Positions 8,471 to 18,384 of a stretch of 64,000 bases of DNA are shown piece after piece. The DNA comes from Comamonadaceae bacterium. GTDB taxonomy: Bacteria > Pseudomonadota > Gammaproteobacteria > Burkholderiales > Burkholderiaceae_C. The notes beneath the pieces were generated by a model. That model was not told the DNA's origin and searched no databases. It worked only from the letters and a program-made list of their open reading frames with translations. Position 1 is the first letter of the stretch; each line of letters opens with the position of its first letter. The stretch lies in assembly GCA_013297985.1 (NCBI GenBank), contig JAAFIY010000003.1:1-64000 (forward strand). The letters are read 5' to 3'. The position numbers and the translations under genes are program-made.

Positions 8471-9678
8471 GAGCTAAGACCTTCAGAAGGGTTGGGGCGG
8501 TTGGGGCCTGCAGGCGCGGGTGCCAAACACAAGCGGTGGCGCCCCTGCGCCTTGGCTTGGTACAGGGCGGCATCGGCACGGCGCACCAGCGCGGCCAAGT
8601 TCACGTCTTGAGGATGCAGCACCGCAAGCCCGGCCGACAGTGTCAGCTCACGCGGCGCCGAGGTCTGACCAGGGGGGCAGTAACGCACCACGTCTTGCAC
8701 GATAGCCTGGGCGCGCTCGGTAGCGACTTCCAGCGGCACGCCGGGGAGCATCAGCACAAATTCTTCCCCGCCCAGGCGGGCGCACAAGTCACCCGGCCGC
8801 ACATGCTTGCGCAGGTGATCGCTCGCCGCCTGCAAGGCCGAGTCGCCGGCTTCGTGGCCCAGCTCGTCATTGATACGCTTGAAGTGGTCGGCATCCAGCA
8901 ATACCAGGGCCAACGGCTGGTGGCTGCGCGTGGCGCGCTCCACCAGTCGCGCGGCTTGTTGCTCAAAGTGGCGCCGGTTATTGAGCTGCGTGAGCTGGTC
9001 GGTGTGGGCCAGGCGATCCAGCCGATCGGTGAGGCGCTCGGTGTGCAGGCCAATCATGGCCAGGCCCTGCAGCAAGAGCGAGAAGCCGCTGAGCATGGTC
9101 ACCAACACGGCCGGCCCGTGCACTGCGGGCAGATCGCCCGTGAGGCGCCAGCCCACCACACCGCGCAGGGCCACCACCGCCGTGAACGCTGCAAAAGCAA
9201 ACAACGCAAAAGCCACCATGGAGCGCTCGCCCCGCCGGTACAGGCCCGCCAACACCCACAGCGCCCAAACACCCAGGGTGGTCAATACCGCGCTCAACAC
9301 CGCGATGCGAAAGCCGAGGTATTGACGTTGATCTTGCACCCCATAGGTACCCCAGACAAAAGCCAGACCCGTTAACCCCATCAACGCGCCCAAGTAGCTC
9401 CATGGCACGCGCTTTTGTCGGTACATGTACAAGCCCGCCAGCACCAGCGCTTGTGAGGCCACGATCAGCACGTTACCCGCCACGATGCTCAGCCCATTTG
9501 GCAAGACGCCGCGCAGGGACGTCGCTGCCAGGCCCAGGGCCAACACCGCCATGCCCGCAGCCCAGGCAACCATGTAGGCGGAGCGGTCCCGCACGGCCAG
9601 CGCCACTGCGGTCAGCCCCACGGCCAGCGAGATCAGCACGCCGTACAGCAGCGCGGTGGGCAGATGCAGCTCAGGCAT
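8467..9678 (-). CDS. Membrane-bound diguanylate cyclase (GGDEF)
   Basis: 403 residues. The first roughly 215 residues are strongly hydrophobic, with about six to seven membrane segments and no recognisable extracellular sensor. A GGDEF domain follows, starting near HTDQLTQLNNRRHFEQQA, with active-site loop LGGEEFVLMLPG near residue 303. The signature is GGEEF, which supports cyclic-di-GMP synthesis. No EAL domain is present. Its start overlaps the end of dinB by eight bases and its stop overlaps the next gene by four, so the three are probably one transcript. Confidence 0.92.
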   Translation of the reverse strand: MPELHLPTALLYGVLISLAVGLTAVALAVRDRSAYMVAWAAGMAVLALGLAATSLRGVLPNGLSIVAGNVLIVASQALVLAGLYMYRQKRVPWSYLGALMGLTGLAFVWGTYGVQDQRQYLGFRIAVLSAVLTTLGVWALWVLAGLYRRGERSMVAFALFAFAAFTAVVALRGVVGWRLTGDLPAVHGPAVLVTMLSGFSLLLQGLAMIGLHTERLTDRLDRLAHTDQLTQLNNRRHFEQQAARLVERATRSHQPLALVLLDADHFKRINDELGHEAGDSALQAASDHLRKHVRPGDLCARLGGEEFVLMLPGVPLEVATERAQAIVQDVVRYCPPGQTSAPRELTLSAGLAVLHPQDVNLAALVRRADAALYQAKAQGRHRLCLAPAPAGPNRPNPSEGLSS

Positions 9679-10951
9679 GCGAATCGTCTGGCGGGTTGAA
9701 CAAATCGAGTGTCATGGGCTCACAGACGGCCGACGAAGCGCTGGCCGAGGTCGCAGGTTCAGGTCCGCCAAGCGCCGATGCCGAGGGCGCGTGGTGTGGA
9801 GCTTCCCCGGCGCTTTTCTCAAGCTTACCCGCCCGAACACCCAGCAAGCGCAGCCTGCGCGACAGGTCGACGCGCTTGAGGCATTGCCCGCAGGCCGCAC
9901 GCAGTTCGGCGGCGGTCTGCACGCAAACTGGCAGGGTCTGGTCGCGCGTGGCAATTTGAAAGTCATCAAAGCGCAGCTTGATGCCCACCGTGCGGCAGCG
10001 GTAGCCTTTTCGCTGCAAATCCTGCGCGAGCTGTTCGCAAAGGCGGGTGAGGATGGCGCCCAGCTCGGCACGGTCGTTTCTGGCATGCAGGTCGCGCTCA
10101 AACGTCGTCTCACGACTGATGGACACCGGTTCGCTGTGCGTGACCACCGGGCGGTCGTCGCGGCCCCAGGCTGATTCATGCAGCCAATGCCCATAGGCGC
10201 GGCCAAAGTGCTGCAGCAGCGTGGGCAGCGGCGTGGCGGCCACATCGCCGATGGTGGCGATGCCCAGAGCGGCCAGCTTGGCGTCGGCCTTGGGGCCTAC
10301 GCCATTGATTTTGCGTGCGGCCAAGGGCCAGATGCGGGCCTGTACGTCGTTTGGGTGCAGCACGGTGATGCCAGCCGGCTTTTGCAGCTCGCTGGCCATT
10401 TTTGCCAGCAGCTTGTTGGGGGCCACGCCAAGGGAGCAACTCAAACCCGTGGCGTCGGCGATGCTCTTTTGAATCAGTCGCGCCAGCACCCGGCCGCCCT
10501 CGCGCTGGCCGCCGGGCACGTCGGTGAAGTCGATGTACACCTCATCAATGCCCCGGTCTTCCATCACCGGCGCAATGTCGGTGATGACGCCTTTGAAGGC
10601 GCGTGAGCAGCGGCGGTATTCATCAAAGTCAGCAGGCAGCAGGATGGCGTCGGGACACAGCTTGGCGGCCTTCATCAGGCCCATGGCTGATCCGATACCA
10701 AAGGCCCGTGCGGCATAGCTGGCGGTGGTGATGACGCCGCGGCCCACATAGCTGCGCAAACGCGGGAAATGCTCGAGCGCAATGCGCTCGGGCTGGCTCA
10801 CATCCACGCCCTGCGCGGCCAGTGCCTCTTCAAGCCGCCTGCGCGAGCCACCCACCACCATCGGCAGGCCTTTCAATTGCGGGTAGCGCAGCAGCTCCAC
10901 CGACGCGTAAAACGCATCCATGTCGAGGTGGGCAATGCGGCGTTCCGGCAC
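9671..10951 (-). CDS. dinB: DNA polymerase IV (Y-family)
   Basis: 426 residues. The catalytic palm motif HLDMDAFYASVE lies at residues 8-19, and the second acidic motif is RGIDEVYIDFTD, both expected for metal binding. Helix-hairpin-helix (INGVGPKADAKLAALG) and little-finger regions follow. The C-terminal 60 residues after LRLLGVRAGKLE are low-complexity; a beta-clamp motif is not obvious there. DinB carries out translesion synthesis. No LexA box is convincing in the gap upstream, which holds a comamonad repeat. It is first in an overlapping three-gene set with the diguanylate cyclase and isomerase. Confidence 0.95.
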   Translation of the reverse strand: MPERRIAHLDMDAFYASVELLRYPQLKGLPMVVGGSRRRLEEALAAQGVDVSQPERIALEHFPRLRSYVGRGVITTASYAARAFGIGSAMGLMKAAKLCPDAILLPADFDEYRRCSRAFKGVITDIAPVMEDRGIDEVYIDFTDVPGGQREGGRVLARLIQKSIADATGLSCSLGVAPNKLLAKMASELQKPAGITVLHPNDVQARIWPLAARKINGVGPKADAKLAALGIATIGDVAATPLPTLLQHFGRAYGHWLHESAWGRDDRPVVTHSEPVSISRETTFERDLHARNDRAELGAILTRLCEQLAQDLQRKGYRCRTVGIKLRFDDFQIATRDQTLPVCVQTAAELRAACGQCLKRVDLSRRLRLLGVRAGKLEKSAGEAPHHAPSASALGGPEPATSASASSAVCEPMTLDLFNPPDDSHA

Positions 10952-10965
10952 AGCAGCACAACAAG

Positions 10966-11031
10966 CCGTTTGCTACAAAAAAAGTAGCTACTTAGGCAAT
11001 TAAATAGGGCGGTACAGGCCGATAGGGTGCT
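10966..11031 (+). repeat. Comamonad intergenic repeat, full copy
   Basis: Reads TTGCTACAAAAAAAGTAGCT, ACTTAGGCAATTAAATAGGG and CGGTACAGGCC in order, matching the family over about 65 bases. It lies between lysS and dinB. Confidence 0.85.
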
Positions 11032-11052
11032 AAGCCCTGAGCCCTGCGTAGC

Positions 11053-12636
11053 CTACACCTCGCGCCGCAGCGCGGGGAACAAGATCACATCGCGGATGCT
11101 GGCGGCGTCTGTCAGCAGCATCACCAAGCGGTCAATGCCCACGCCACAGCCGCCGGCCGGCGGCATGCCGTATTCCAACGCGCGGATGTAGTCGGCGTCG
11201 TAGAACATCGCTTCGTCGTCGCCGCTGTCTTTGGCATTGACTTGGGCCAAAAAGCGCTCGGCCTGGTCTTGGGCGTCGTTGAGCTCGCTGAAGCCGTTGG
11301 CGATTTCACGGCCAGTCATGTACAGCTCAAAGCGCTCGGTGACTTCGGGCCGCGCATCGTTGGCGCGCGCCAGCGGCGAAATCTCTGTGGGGTGCTCCAT
11401 GATGTAAGTGGGCTGCCACAGCTGGTGCTCGACATGCTCTTCAAAAAATAGCACCTGTAGCGCGGGCAGGCTGCGTTGGCTTAGGCGGTGCTTGGCTTCC
11501 GTCAGGCCGTGTTTGGTGAGGGATTCGCGCAGCCAAGTGGCGTCGTCTGCGCCAGCGCCTGCTTCGGTGTAGCGCGAAATGGCTTCGCGAATGCTGAGCC
11601 GCTCAAAGGGCTTGGCCAAATCAATGTCGCGGCCCTGATAGCTCAGCGCCAGGGTGCCGCAAGCCAGTTGGGCCGCGTGGCGGATGAGGTCTTCGGTAAA
11701 CGTCATCTGATCGCGGTAGTCCCAATAGGCCGCGTAGAACTCCAGCATGGTGAATTCAGGGTTGTGCCGCACCGACACGCCTTCGTTGCGAAAGTTGCGG
11801 TTGATTTCAAACACCCGCTCAAAGCCGCCCACCACCAGGCGCTTTAAGTACAGCTCAGGCGCAATGCGCAGGTACATGGCCTGATCCAGCGCGTTGTGGT
11901 GGGTGACGAAGGGCCGCGCATTAGCGCCGCCGGGAATCGGCTGCAGCATGGGCGTTTCCACTTCTAAAAACCCGTGGCTCGTCATGAACTGCCGAATGCC
12001 GCTGATGGCTTGGCTGCGCTTCACAAACCGTTCGCGGGTGGACGCATCGCTGATCAAGTCCACATAGCGCTGGCGCACTTTCAGTTCAGCGTCGGCCACG
12101 CCGTGGAACTTGTCGGGCAGCGGGCGCAAGCTTTTGGTGAGCAGTTTGATCTGCGTGGCGTGCACCGTGAGCTCGCCAGTCTGAGTTTTAAACAAGGTGC
12201 CCGCCACGCCGACGATGTCGCCCAAGTCCCAGTGCTTGAAAGCGTCATACACCTCGGTGCTCACCGTGTCGCGGTGCACATAGATCTGAATGCGGCCTTG
12301 GGCTGAACCCAGCGAGCCGTCTTGCAGCGTACAAAAGCTGGCCTTGCCCATCAGCCGCTTGAGCATCATGCGGCCCGCTACTCGCACCTCGATGGGGGTA
12401 ATTCCGTCGCCCGCCAGCTCTGCGCGCTCTTTGCCGCCGTGGGCGTCGTGCAGCCCCTGAGCCTGATCGGTGGGCTTGAAGTCATTGGGAAACGCCACCG
12501 GCCCGCCTGCGCTTTGCACCGCGCGCAGGGCCGCCAGCTTGGTGCGCCGCTCGGCCAGCAAGGTGTGATCGTCTGCTGGGGGGGTGGTCGGCGTGTCAGC
12601 GGATGCAGAGGTGGGCGCGGAGTGGGAATCGGTCAT
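11053..12636 (-). CDS. lysS: Lysyl-tRNA synthetase, class II
   Basis: 527 residues from ATG 12636 (an upstream in-frame start at 12825 would add an implausible tail). The OB-fold anticodon domain ([18 protein letters not shown]) precedes the class II core. Motif 2 is [20 protein letters not shown] and motif 3 is [15 protein letters not shown]. Length and motifs are standard. The first 25 residues are Ser/Thr/Ala/Pro-rich and disordered, as often in Burkholderiales. It is divergent from a sensor kinase gene across 88 bases; prfB, its usual partner elsewhere, is absent. Confidence 0.97.
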   Translation of the reverse strand: MTDSHSAPTSASADTPTTPPADDHTLLAERRTKLAALRAVQSAGGPVAFPNDFKPTDQAQGLHDAHGGKERAELAGDGITPIEVRVAGRMMLKRLMGKASFCTLQDGSLGSAQGRIQIYVHRDTVSTEVYDAFKHWDLGDIVGVAGTLFKTQTGELTVHATQIKLLTKSLRPLPDKFHGVADAELKVRQRYVDLISDASTRERFVKRSQAISGIRQFMTSHGFLEVETPMLQPIPGGANARPFVTHHNALDQAMYLRIAPELYLKRLVVGGFERVFEINRNFRNEGVSVRHNPEFTMLEFYAAYWDYRDQMTFTEDLIRHAAQLACGTLALSYQGRDIDLAKPFERLSIREAISRYTEAGAGADDATWLRESLTKHGLTEAKHRLSQRSLPALQVLFFEEHVEHQLWQPTYIMEHPTEISPLARANDARPEVTERFELYMTGREIANGFSELNDAQDQAERFLAQVNAKDSGDDEAMFYDADYIRALEYGMPPAGGCGVGIDRLVMLLTDAASIRDVILFPALRREV

Positions 12637-12724
12637 AGCAACTACAAGCAAGCAAACCAGAAATTGTAGGCACCACCCCGCTCGTGTGAGGCTTTCGGGC
12701 GCGGGCCTTGCTAAATTCGAGCCC

Positions 12725-13969
12725 ATGCCCGTCACTGGTTCTGATTTCTTGCCCGCCAACCGCGCGAGCCTGGCCCCGCAAAGCCCAGCGCTTGAGCTGC
12801 TGCTCGAATCCACCGGCGAGGGCATCTACGGCATTGACCGCGAAGGGCGCTGCACCTTTATCAACCGCGCCGGGGCGCAGATGTTGGGCTACAGCACCGA
12901 TCAAGTGCTGGGCCACAACATGCATCAGCTGGTGCACCAGCGCCACGCCGATGGGCGCCACTACCCGGAGCATGACTGCCCCATCCTCAATGCGTACCGG
13001 CAGGGCCTGCCGTGCCGGGTTGACAACGAAGTGTTCTGGCGCGCCGACGGCACCGCGCTCTACACCGAATACAGCAGCTACCCGCTGGTCGAAGACGGCC
13101 AGGTACGCGGCGCTGTCATTACCTTTGTGGACATCAGCCAGCGGCGCGAGGCCCAGCAGGCGCTAGAGCGCGCCACGCAGGCCTTGCAGCGCACCAACGC
13201 CGAGCTGGAGCAACGGGTGGCCGAGCGCACCCGCGCCTTGAGCGGCGCTCTAGAAGGGTTGCGCGAGTTGTCTGCCCACCTGGAAACGGTGCGTGAACGC
13301 GAACGCAAGCGCATCGCCCGCGAAATCCACGACGAGCTGGGTTCGCTGCTGGTGGCCTTGAAGATGGACGTGAACTGGCTGGCGCGGCGGGTCGATGAGC
13401 AGCCTGCGTTGAAAGCCAAGTGCGCGGGCATGGGCCAGATGATCGATACCGCAGTGCAGCAGGTGGGCCGCATCATCACCGACCTGCGCCCCAGCATCTT
13501 GGACCACCAAGGCCTGTGGGCTGCGCTGGATTGGCAGGCGCAAGAATTCTTTGACCGCTTTGAATGGCAGGGGCGCCTGCAGATGGTGGTGGCCGCCGGT
13601 GTCGTGCCGCCAGAGGGCCCGCGCGCCACGGCTGTGTTTCGGATTTTTCAAGAAGTGCTGTCCAACGTGGCGCGGCATGCCCAGGCCAGACGGGTGGATG
13701 TGCGGGTGGTGGTGGAAGCGCCGCCCGAAGCCATGCTGTACGTCGAGGTGCGCGATGACGGCGTGGGTGCCTCTGCGGCGGACCTGCAAGCGCCCAACAG
13801 CTACGGCGTGATGGGCATGCGCGAACGTGCGGCCCACCATGGCGGGCGATTGCGGATTGAATCCACACCCGGCACCGGCACCCGCGTGTGCCTGGTGATG
13901 CCGCTGGGCGGCAGCGCCCCGCTCGTAACGGTAAGCGCCGATACGTCTGCGCCGGAGCCCACCGAATGA
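12725..13969 (+). CDS. Soluble PAS sensor histidine kinase, NarX/DegS (HisKA_3) type
   Basis: 414 residues with no membrane segment. A PAS domain at about 28-145 ([18 protein letters not shown]) is followed by a coiled coil and a HisKA_3 box [14 protein letters not shown] with H202. The HATPase domain then shows [16 protein letters not shown] and [10 protein letters not shown]. The PAS domain has no obvious haem or flavin motif I can name. Its stop overlaps the response regulator start by four bases (ATGA). The pair lies directly before a cyanate/nitrate-type transporter cluster that it probably controls. The signal is unknown. Confidence 0.92.
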   Translation: MPVTGSDFLPANRASLAPQSPALELLLESTGEGIYGIDREGRCTFINRAGAQMLGYSTDQVLGHNMHQLVHQRHADGRHYPEHDCPILNAYRQGLPCRVDNEVFWRADGTALYTEYSSYPLVEDGQVRGAVITFVDISQRREAQQALERATQALQRTNAELEQRVAERTRALSGALEGLRELSAHLETVRERERKRIAREIHDELGSLLVALKMDVNWLARRVDEQPALKAKCAGMGQMIDTAVQQVGRIITDLRPSILDHQGLWAALDWQAQEFFDRFEWQGRLQMVVAAGVVPPEGPRATAVFRIFQEVLSNVARHAQARRVDVRVVVEAPPEAMLYVEVRDDGVGASAADLQAPNSYGVMGMRERAAHHGGRLRIESTPGTGTRVCLVMPLGGSAPLVTVSADTSAPEPTE

Positions 13970-14613
13970 TCCGCGTGTTGGTGTGCGACGACCACGCCAT
14001 CGTGCGCCAGGGCATTCGCCAAATGCTGGCCGATGCACCCGACATGCAAGTGGCCGCTGAGGCCGCCGATGGCGCTGAAGGTATTGCGCTGGTGCGCCAG
14101 GCTGCAGCCGCCGGTACGCCGCTGGACGTGGTGCTGCTGGACATCGCCATGCCACGGCGCGACGGGCTGGACGTGCTCAAGCAAATCAAAGACGAATTTG
14201 CACGGCTGCCGGTGCTGGTGTTGTCTACTTACCCTGATCGGCAGTACGCGGTGCGTTGTCTTCGCCTGGGTGCGGCGGGCTACCTCAACAAAAGCGCTGA
14301 CTCTGAGCAGATCTTGGCCGCCATCCGCAAAGTGGCCACGGGTGCCCTGTTCATTACGCCCGCCGTGGCTGAGCAACTGGTCAGCGTGATCGGCGTGCCC
14401 GGCACCCAGGCGCCGCACGACGCGTTTTCCAACCGCGAATACCAGGTGTTTGGCCTGCTGGCGCGCGGCATGAGCGTGGGTGAAATCGCCGAGCAACTCA
14501 GCCTGTCACCCAACACCGTGTCCACCTACCGCGCCCGCATTCTGGAGAAAACCGGGCTGCGCAACGACGTCGAGCTGGCGCTGTACGCAGTGCAGCAGCA
14601 ACTGCTGGCTTAA
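13966..14613 (+). CDS. NarL/FixJ-family response regulator
   Basis: 215 residues. Receiver domain with acidic pair D8/D9, phospho-acceptor D59 in LLDIAMP, S87 and K109 (GYLNKS). A LuxR-type helix-turn-helix at about 150-205 follows (SNREYQVFGLLARGMSVGEI). It is coupled by ATGA overlap to the PAS kinase, so the two form a cognate pair. A perfect 8-bp dyad (TGTAGGGC/GCCCTACA) lies 43 bases after its stop and before the transporter operon; such dyads suit dimeric LuxR-type regulators, so control of the cyn genes is inferred. Confidence 0.93.
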   Translation: MIRVLVCDDHAIVRQGIRQMLADAPDMQVAAEAADGAEGIALVRQAAAAGTPLDVVLLDIAMPRRDGLDVLKQIKDEFARLPVLVLSTYPDRQYAVRCLRLGAAGYLNKSADSEQILAAIRKVATGALFITPAVAEQLVSVIGVPGTQAPHDAFSNREYQVFGLLARGMSVGEIAEQLSLSPNTVSTYRARILEKTGLRNDVELALYAVQQQLLA

Positions 14614-14655
14614 GGCGAGCCCCCACCGCTGCGCCGCAACCGTCGCGCCGCACGC

Positions 14656-14673
14656 TGTAGGGCCAGCCCTACA
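14656..14673. promoter_or_regulatory. Candidate response-regulator operator upstream of the transporter operon
   Basis: TGTAGGGC-CA-GCCCTACA is a perfect 8-bp inverted repeat in the 137-base gap between the regulator gene and the binding-protein gene, 78 bases before the ATG. It is suited to a dimeric NarL-type regulator. Direct binding is inferred. Confidence 0.5.
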
Positions 14674-14750
14674 CGCAATACCTGCGGCGCACGATGGCGC
14701 GCAGCGCAGCAGCGGCCTACCTTCAGGCATCTGTTGCTGGAGGCCCGCCG

Positions 14751-16121
14751 ATGAAATCCGCTTACGACCCCTACGACGCTGAACGCCCCTTGATGCTGCG
14801 CTGCGCATGCGGCGCCGAGCATGCGCCCCAGCAACACGCCAGCGTCGATGCCACCGACCCCGACACCCTGGGCCGCAGCTTCATGGAAGCCAGCTTGGTC
14901 AAAGCGCTGTTTCCGCATGAACCGGTGCGCCGCGCTTTTTTGAAAGCGGTGGGCCGCCGCACCGCCATGGCGGCCATCGCCAGTGTGTTGCCCGTGGCAA
15001 GCCTGCAAGCCATGGCGCAAGAGCGCCGCACGCCCGAGAAGAAAGACCTCAAGGTGGGCTTTATCGCCATCACTTGCGCCACCCCGCTCATCATGGCCGA
15101 CCCGTTGGGCTTTTATCGCCAGCAGGGCCTGAATGTTCAGCTCATGAAGACGGCTGGCTGGGCGCTGATTCGCGACAAGATGCTCAACAAAGAGCACGAC
15201 GCCAGCCACTTCTTAAGCCCCATGCCATTGGCCATCAGCCTAGGCCTGGGCAGCACCCAAGTGCCCATGAATGTGGCCACCATCCAGAACACCAATGGCC
15301 AGGCCATCACGCTGCATGTCAAACACAAAGACAAGCGTGACCCCAAGCAGTGGAAAGGCTTTAAGTTTGCGGTGCCGTTTGAATACAGCATGCACAACTT
15401 CTTGCTGCGCTACTACGTGGCCGAAGCAGGGCTGAATCCTGATACCGATATCCAAATCCGGGTGACGCCACCACCCGAAATGGTGGCCAACCTGCGCGCG
15501 GGCAACATCGATGGCTTCTTGGGGCCCGATCCCTTTAACCAGCGTGCGGTGTTTGATGAGGTGGGCTTCATCCACATCTTGTCCAAAGAAATTTGGGACG
15601 GCCACCCCTGCTGCGCATTTGGCATGAGCGCTGAATTCATCCAGCAGAACCCTGCGACCTATGCCGCGCTGTTCCGCTCGGTGCTGACCGCCGCCGCGAT
15701 GGCGCGCGAGGCCAAAAACCGCGAGCTCATCGCCAAAGTCATCAGCCCCACGGCCTACCTCAACCAGCCCGAAACCGTCATTGCCCAGGTGCTGACGGGC
15801 CGCTTTGCCGATGGCCTGGGCGGCGTCAAGACGGTGCCCGATCGCGCTGACTTTGACCCAGTGCCTTGGCAAAGCATGGCCGTGTGGATGCTCACCCAAA
15901 TGAAGCGCTGGGGCTACATCAAAGGCGATGTCAACTACCGCCAAATTGCCGAGCGTGTGTTCTTAATGACCGACGCACGCAAGTACATGGGCGAGTTGGG
16001 CCAAAAGGCGCCTGCGGCCGCAGCGGCTTACCCCAAGTTCCGCATCATGGGGCGCGAGTTTGATCCGGCAAAAGCCGATGAATACGCCCGCAGCTTTCCC
16101 ATCAACCGCTTGGCCACCTGA
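14751..16121 (+). CDS. CmpA/NrtA-family ABC transporter substrate-binding protein, probably cyanate
   Basis: 456 residues from ATG 14751, with a GGAGG ribosome-binding site 7 bases upstream. The binding fold starts near residue 97 (DLKVGFIAITCATPLIMAD) and contains GNIDGFLGPDPFNQ. Before it are about 70 residues with a CACGAEH cluster (C18, C20, H24) and then RRAFLKAVGRR plus a hydrophobic stretch, which looks like a Tat-type signal with an unusually long N-region. CmpA/NrtA relatives bind bicarbonate, nitrate or cyanate. Here the adjacent permease, ATPase and cyanase favour cyanate. Confidence 0.9.
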   Translation: MKSAYDPYDAERPLMLRCACGAEHAPQQHASVDATDPDTLGRSFMEASLVKALFPHEPVRRAFLKAVGRRTAMAAIASVLPVASLQAMAQERRTPEKKDLKVGFIAITCATPLIMADPLGFYRQQGLNVQLMKTAGWALIRDKMLNKEHDASHFLSPMPLAISLGLGSTQVPMNVATIQNTNGQAITLHVKHKDKRDPKQWKGFKFAVPFEYSMHNFLLRYYVAEAGLNPDTDIQIRVTPPPEMVANLRAGNIDGFLGPDPFNQRAVFDEVGFIHILSKEIWDGHPCCAFGMSAEFIQQNPATYAALFRSVLTAAAMAREAKNRELIAKVISPTAYLNQPETVIAQVLTGRFADGLGGVKTVPDRADFDPVPWQSMAVWMLTQMKRWGYIKGDVNYRQIAERVFLMTDARKYMGELGQKAPAAAAAYPKFRIMGREFDPAKADEYARSFPINRLAT

Positions 16122-16136
16122 TTCGTTGTCGCACGC

Positions 16137-17027
16137 ATGGCATCGAATTCGTCAAGCGGCCAGACGGCCAAGGCGGCCCTGCTGTCGCTGATTTTGCTGG
16201 CGGTGCTGTTGGGCATCTGGCACTTGGCCACGCTGCCCAAGGCGGTGGTGGCGCCACCTCTGTCCAGCCTGACGCCTGAGCAAATTGAGTACGCCAAGCT
16301 CTTGGGCAAGGACCCCACTGCGGCGGCTGGCACACCGGTGAAAAGCGACGGATTCCCCACCCTGGCCCAAATGGGAGAAGCGGTGGTGCGCAACTTGTCC
16401 AATCCGTTCTATGACAACGGGCCCAATGACAAAGGCATCGGCGTACAGCTGGCGCATTCGCTGCTGCGGGTGGGCCTGGGCTTTGGCATTGCCGCGCTGG
16501 TGGCGATTCCCTTGGGATTCGTCATCGGCATGAGCCCGCTGCTGCATCGGGCACTCGACCCCTTTATCCAGGTGCTCAAACCCATCTCGCCCTTGGCTTG
16601 GATGCCGTTGGCGCTGTACACCATCAAGGACTCGGGCATCTCGGGGGTGTTTGTCATCTTCATCTGCAGCGTGTGGCCGATGTTGATCAACACCGCCTTT
16701 GGCGTGGCCAGCGTGCGGCGGGATTGGCTGAACGTCGCCAAAACGCTCGAGGTGCCGCCGCTGCGCCGTGCGTTTGAAGTGATCTTGCCCGCTGCGGCCC
16801 CCACCATCTTGACGGGTATGCGCATCAGCATGGGCATTGCGTGGCTGGTGATCGTGGCCGCTGAGATGTTGGTGGGCGGCACCGGTATTGGCTACTTTGT
16901 CTGGAACGAGTGGAACAACCTGTCGCTCACCAACGTGATCTTCGCCATCTTGGTGATTGGGCTGGTGGGCATGGTGCTGGACCTGCTGTTTGCGCGGCTG
17001 CAAAAGGCGGTGACCTATGTCGAATGA
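16137..17027 (+). CDS. ABC transporter permease, NrtB/CynB type
   Basis: 296 residues. TM1 is at about 13-29. A roughly 75-residue periplasmic stretch leads to the BPD_transp_1 core of five membrane segments. The coupling region is EVILPAAAPTILTGMRISMG and the end is LFARLQKAVTYVE. It starts 15 bases after the binding-protein stop and overlaps the ATPase gene by 11 bases, so all are one operon. Family members move nitrate, cyanate, bicarbonate or taurine-like anions; cyanate is preferred here because cynS is in the same operon. Confidence 0.92.
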   Translation: MASNSSSGQTAKAALLSLILLAVLLGIWHLATLPKAVVAPPLSSLTPEQIEYAKLLGKDPTAAAGTPVKSDGFPTLAQMGEAVVRNLSNPFYDNGPNDKGIGVQLAHSLLRVGLGFGIAALVAIPLGFVIGMSPLLHRALDPFIQVLKPISPLAWMPLALYTIKDSGISGVFVIFICSVWPMLINTAFGVASVRRDWLNVAKTLEVPPLRRAFEVILPAAAPTILTGMRISMGIAWLVIVAAEMLVGGTGIGYFVWNEWNNLSLTNVIFAILVIGLVGMVLDLLFARLQKAVTYVE

Positions 17028-17877
17028 CGACAGCCGCGCTTTTCTGCAGGTGCGCGGCTTGGCTAAGCGCTTTGCCGCTGGCGCTGAGCCGGTGTTTGAC
17101 GCGGTGAACTTTCATATCCAGCGCGGTGAATTCGTTTGCATCATTGGTCATTCAGGCTGCGGCAAAACCACCATCTTGAACGTGCTGGCGGGGCTGGAAG
17201 AAGCCAGCGAAGGCACGGTGATCATGGACGGCCGCGAAGTGAAGGGCCCGAGCCTTGAGCGCGGGGTGGTCTTCCAAGGCCATGCGTTGATGCCCTGGCT
17301 GAGCGTGCGGCGCAACATTGCGTTTGCGGTGCGCAGCAAGTGGCCCGATTGGTCAGGTGCGCAGGTGGATACCCATGTGCGTCGCTACGTCGAGCTGGTG
17401 GGCTTGGGCGCGGCCATCGACAAAAAGCCCAGCGAGTTGTCGGGCGGCATGAAGCAGCGCGTGGGCATTGCGCGCGCCTTTGCCATCGAACCCAAGATGC
17501 TGCTGCTTGACGAACCCTTTGGCGCATTGGACGCGCTCACACGCGGCACCATTCAAGACGAGTTGCTGCGCATTTGCAGTCAGACGCAGCAGACGGTGTT
17601 CATGATCACCCACGACGTGGACGAAGCCATTTTGTTGGCTGACACCGTGCTGTTGATGAGCAACGGGCCCCAAGCCCGCGTGGCCGAACTGGTGCGCAAC
17701 CCCCTGCCGCGCAGCCGCAGCCGCGCCACCCTGCACCACGAGCCGCTGTACTACCCCGTGCGCAATCACCTGGTGGATTTTTTGGTGGCGCGCTCAAAGG
17801 ATTTGTCACACGGGCGCGGGCCTGCGCATCCCCCCGAAATCACCCTAGGCCGCGACGCGTTGCCCGCAGCGGCCTGA
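17017..17877 (+). CDS. ABC transporter ATP-binding protein, NrtD/CynD type
   Basis: 286 residues. Walker A GHSGCGKTT at 44-52, signature ELSGGMKQRVGIARA, Walker B MLLLDEPFGALDALTR and H-loop MITHDVDEA are all intact, so it should power the adjacent permease. The C-terminal 60 residues contain the family tail PLPRSRSRATLHHEPLYYPV. It overlaps the permease gene by 11 bases and is followed 43 bases later by cynS. There is no NrtC-like binding-protein fusion. Substrate is assigned by context. Confidence 0.93.
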   Translation: MSNDDSRAFLQVRGLAKRFAAGAEPVFDAVNFHIQRGEFVCIIGHSGCGKTTILNVLAGLEEASEGTVIMDGREVKGPSLERGVVFQGHALMPWLSVRRNIAFAVRSKWPDWSGAQVDTHVRRYVELVGLGAAIDKKPSELSGGMKQRVGIARAFAIEPKMLLLDEPFGALDALTRGTIQDELLRICSQTQQTVFMITHDVDEAILLADTVLLMSNGPQARVAELVRNPLPRSRSRATLHHEPLYYPVRNHLVDFLVARSKDLSHGRGPAHPPEITLGRDALPAAA

Positions 17878-17920
17878 CCCGCTTTTGTCCCCTGCCAAAC
17901 CCCACAAAAGGAGAGCCCCC

Positions 17921-18364
17921 ATGAGCCGTCTGGACGTCACCGAAAAAATCATCGCCACCAAAGTGGCCAAAGGCATCAAGTGGGCCGACGTGGCCAAAAA
18001 GGTCGGCCAAAGCAAAGAGTGGACGACCGCCGCCTGCCTAGGCCAAATGACCTTAACGGCCGAGCAGGCCACCGTGCTCGCCAAGATCTTTGGCCTGAGC
18101 GCTGAAGAGAAAAAGTGGCTCATGGTGGTGCCCTACAAAGGCAGCTTGCCCACCGCAGTGCCCACCGATCCGCTCATCTACCGCTTCTACGAACTCATCA
18201 GCGTGTACGGCACCACCTTCAAGGAGCTGATTCACGAGGAGTTTGGCGACGGCATCATGTCGGCCATCGATTTCAAGATGGACATGCAGCGCGAGGCCAA
18301 CCCCAACGGCGACCGCGTGGCCATCACCATGTCGGGCAAGTTCCTGCCCTACAAGACCTACTGA
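17921..18364 (+). CDS. cynS: Cyanate hydratase (cyanase)
   Basis: 147 residues; the enzyme converts cyanate and bicarbonate to ammonia and carbon dioxide. Catalytic residues R88, E91 (YRFYEL) and S114 (IMSAIDF) match E. coli R96, E99 and S122 with a constant offset of eight. The N-terminal helical domain and C-terminal dimer strand ([11 protein letters not shown]) are complete. A strong AAGGAGAG ribosome-binding site precedes ATG 17921. Sitting last-but-one in the operon, it defines the cluster as cyanate uptake and nitrogen release. There is no carbonic anhydrase (cynT) gene here. Confidence 0.97.
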   Translation: MSRLDVTEKIIATKVAKGIKWADVAKKVGQSKEWTTAACLGQMTLTAEQATVLAKIFGLSAEEKKWLMVVPYKGSLPTAVPTDPLIYRFYELISVYGTTFKELIHEEFGDGIMSAIDFKMDMQREANPNGDRVAITMSGKFLPYKTY

Positions 18365-18384
18365 TCCGCTGCGACCGCTTGTCC

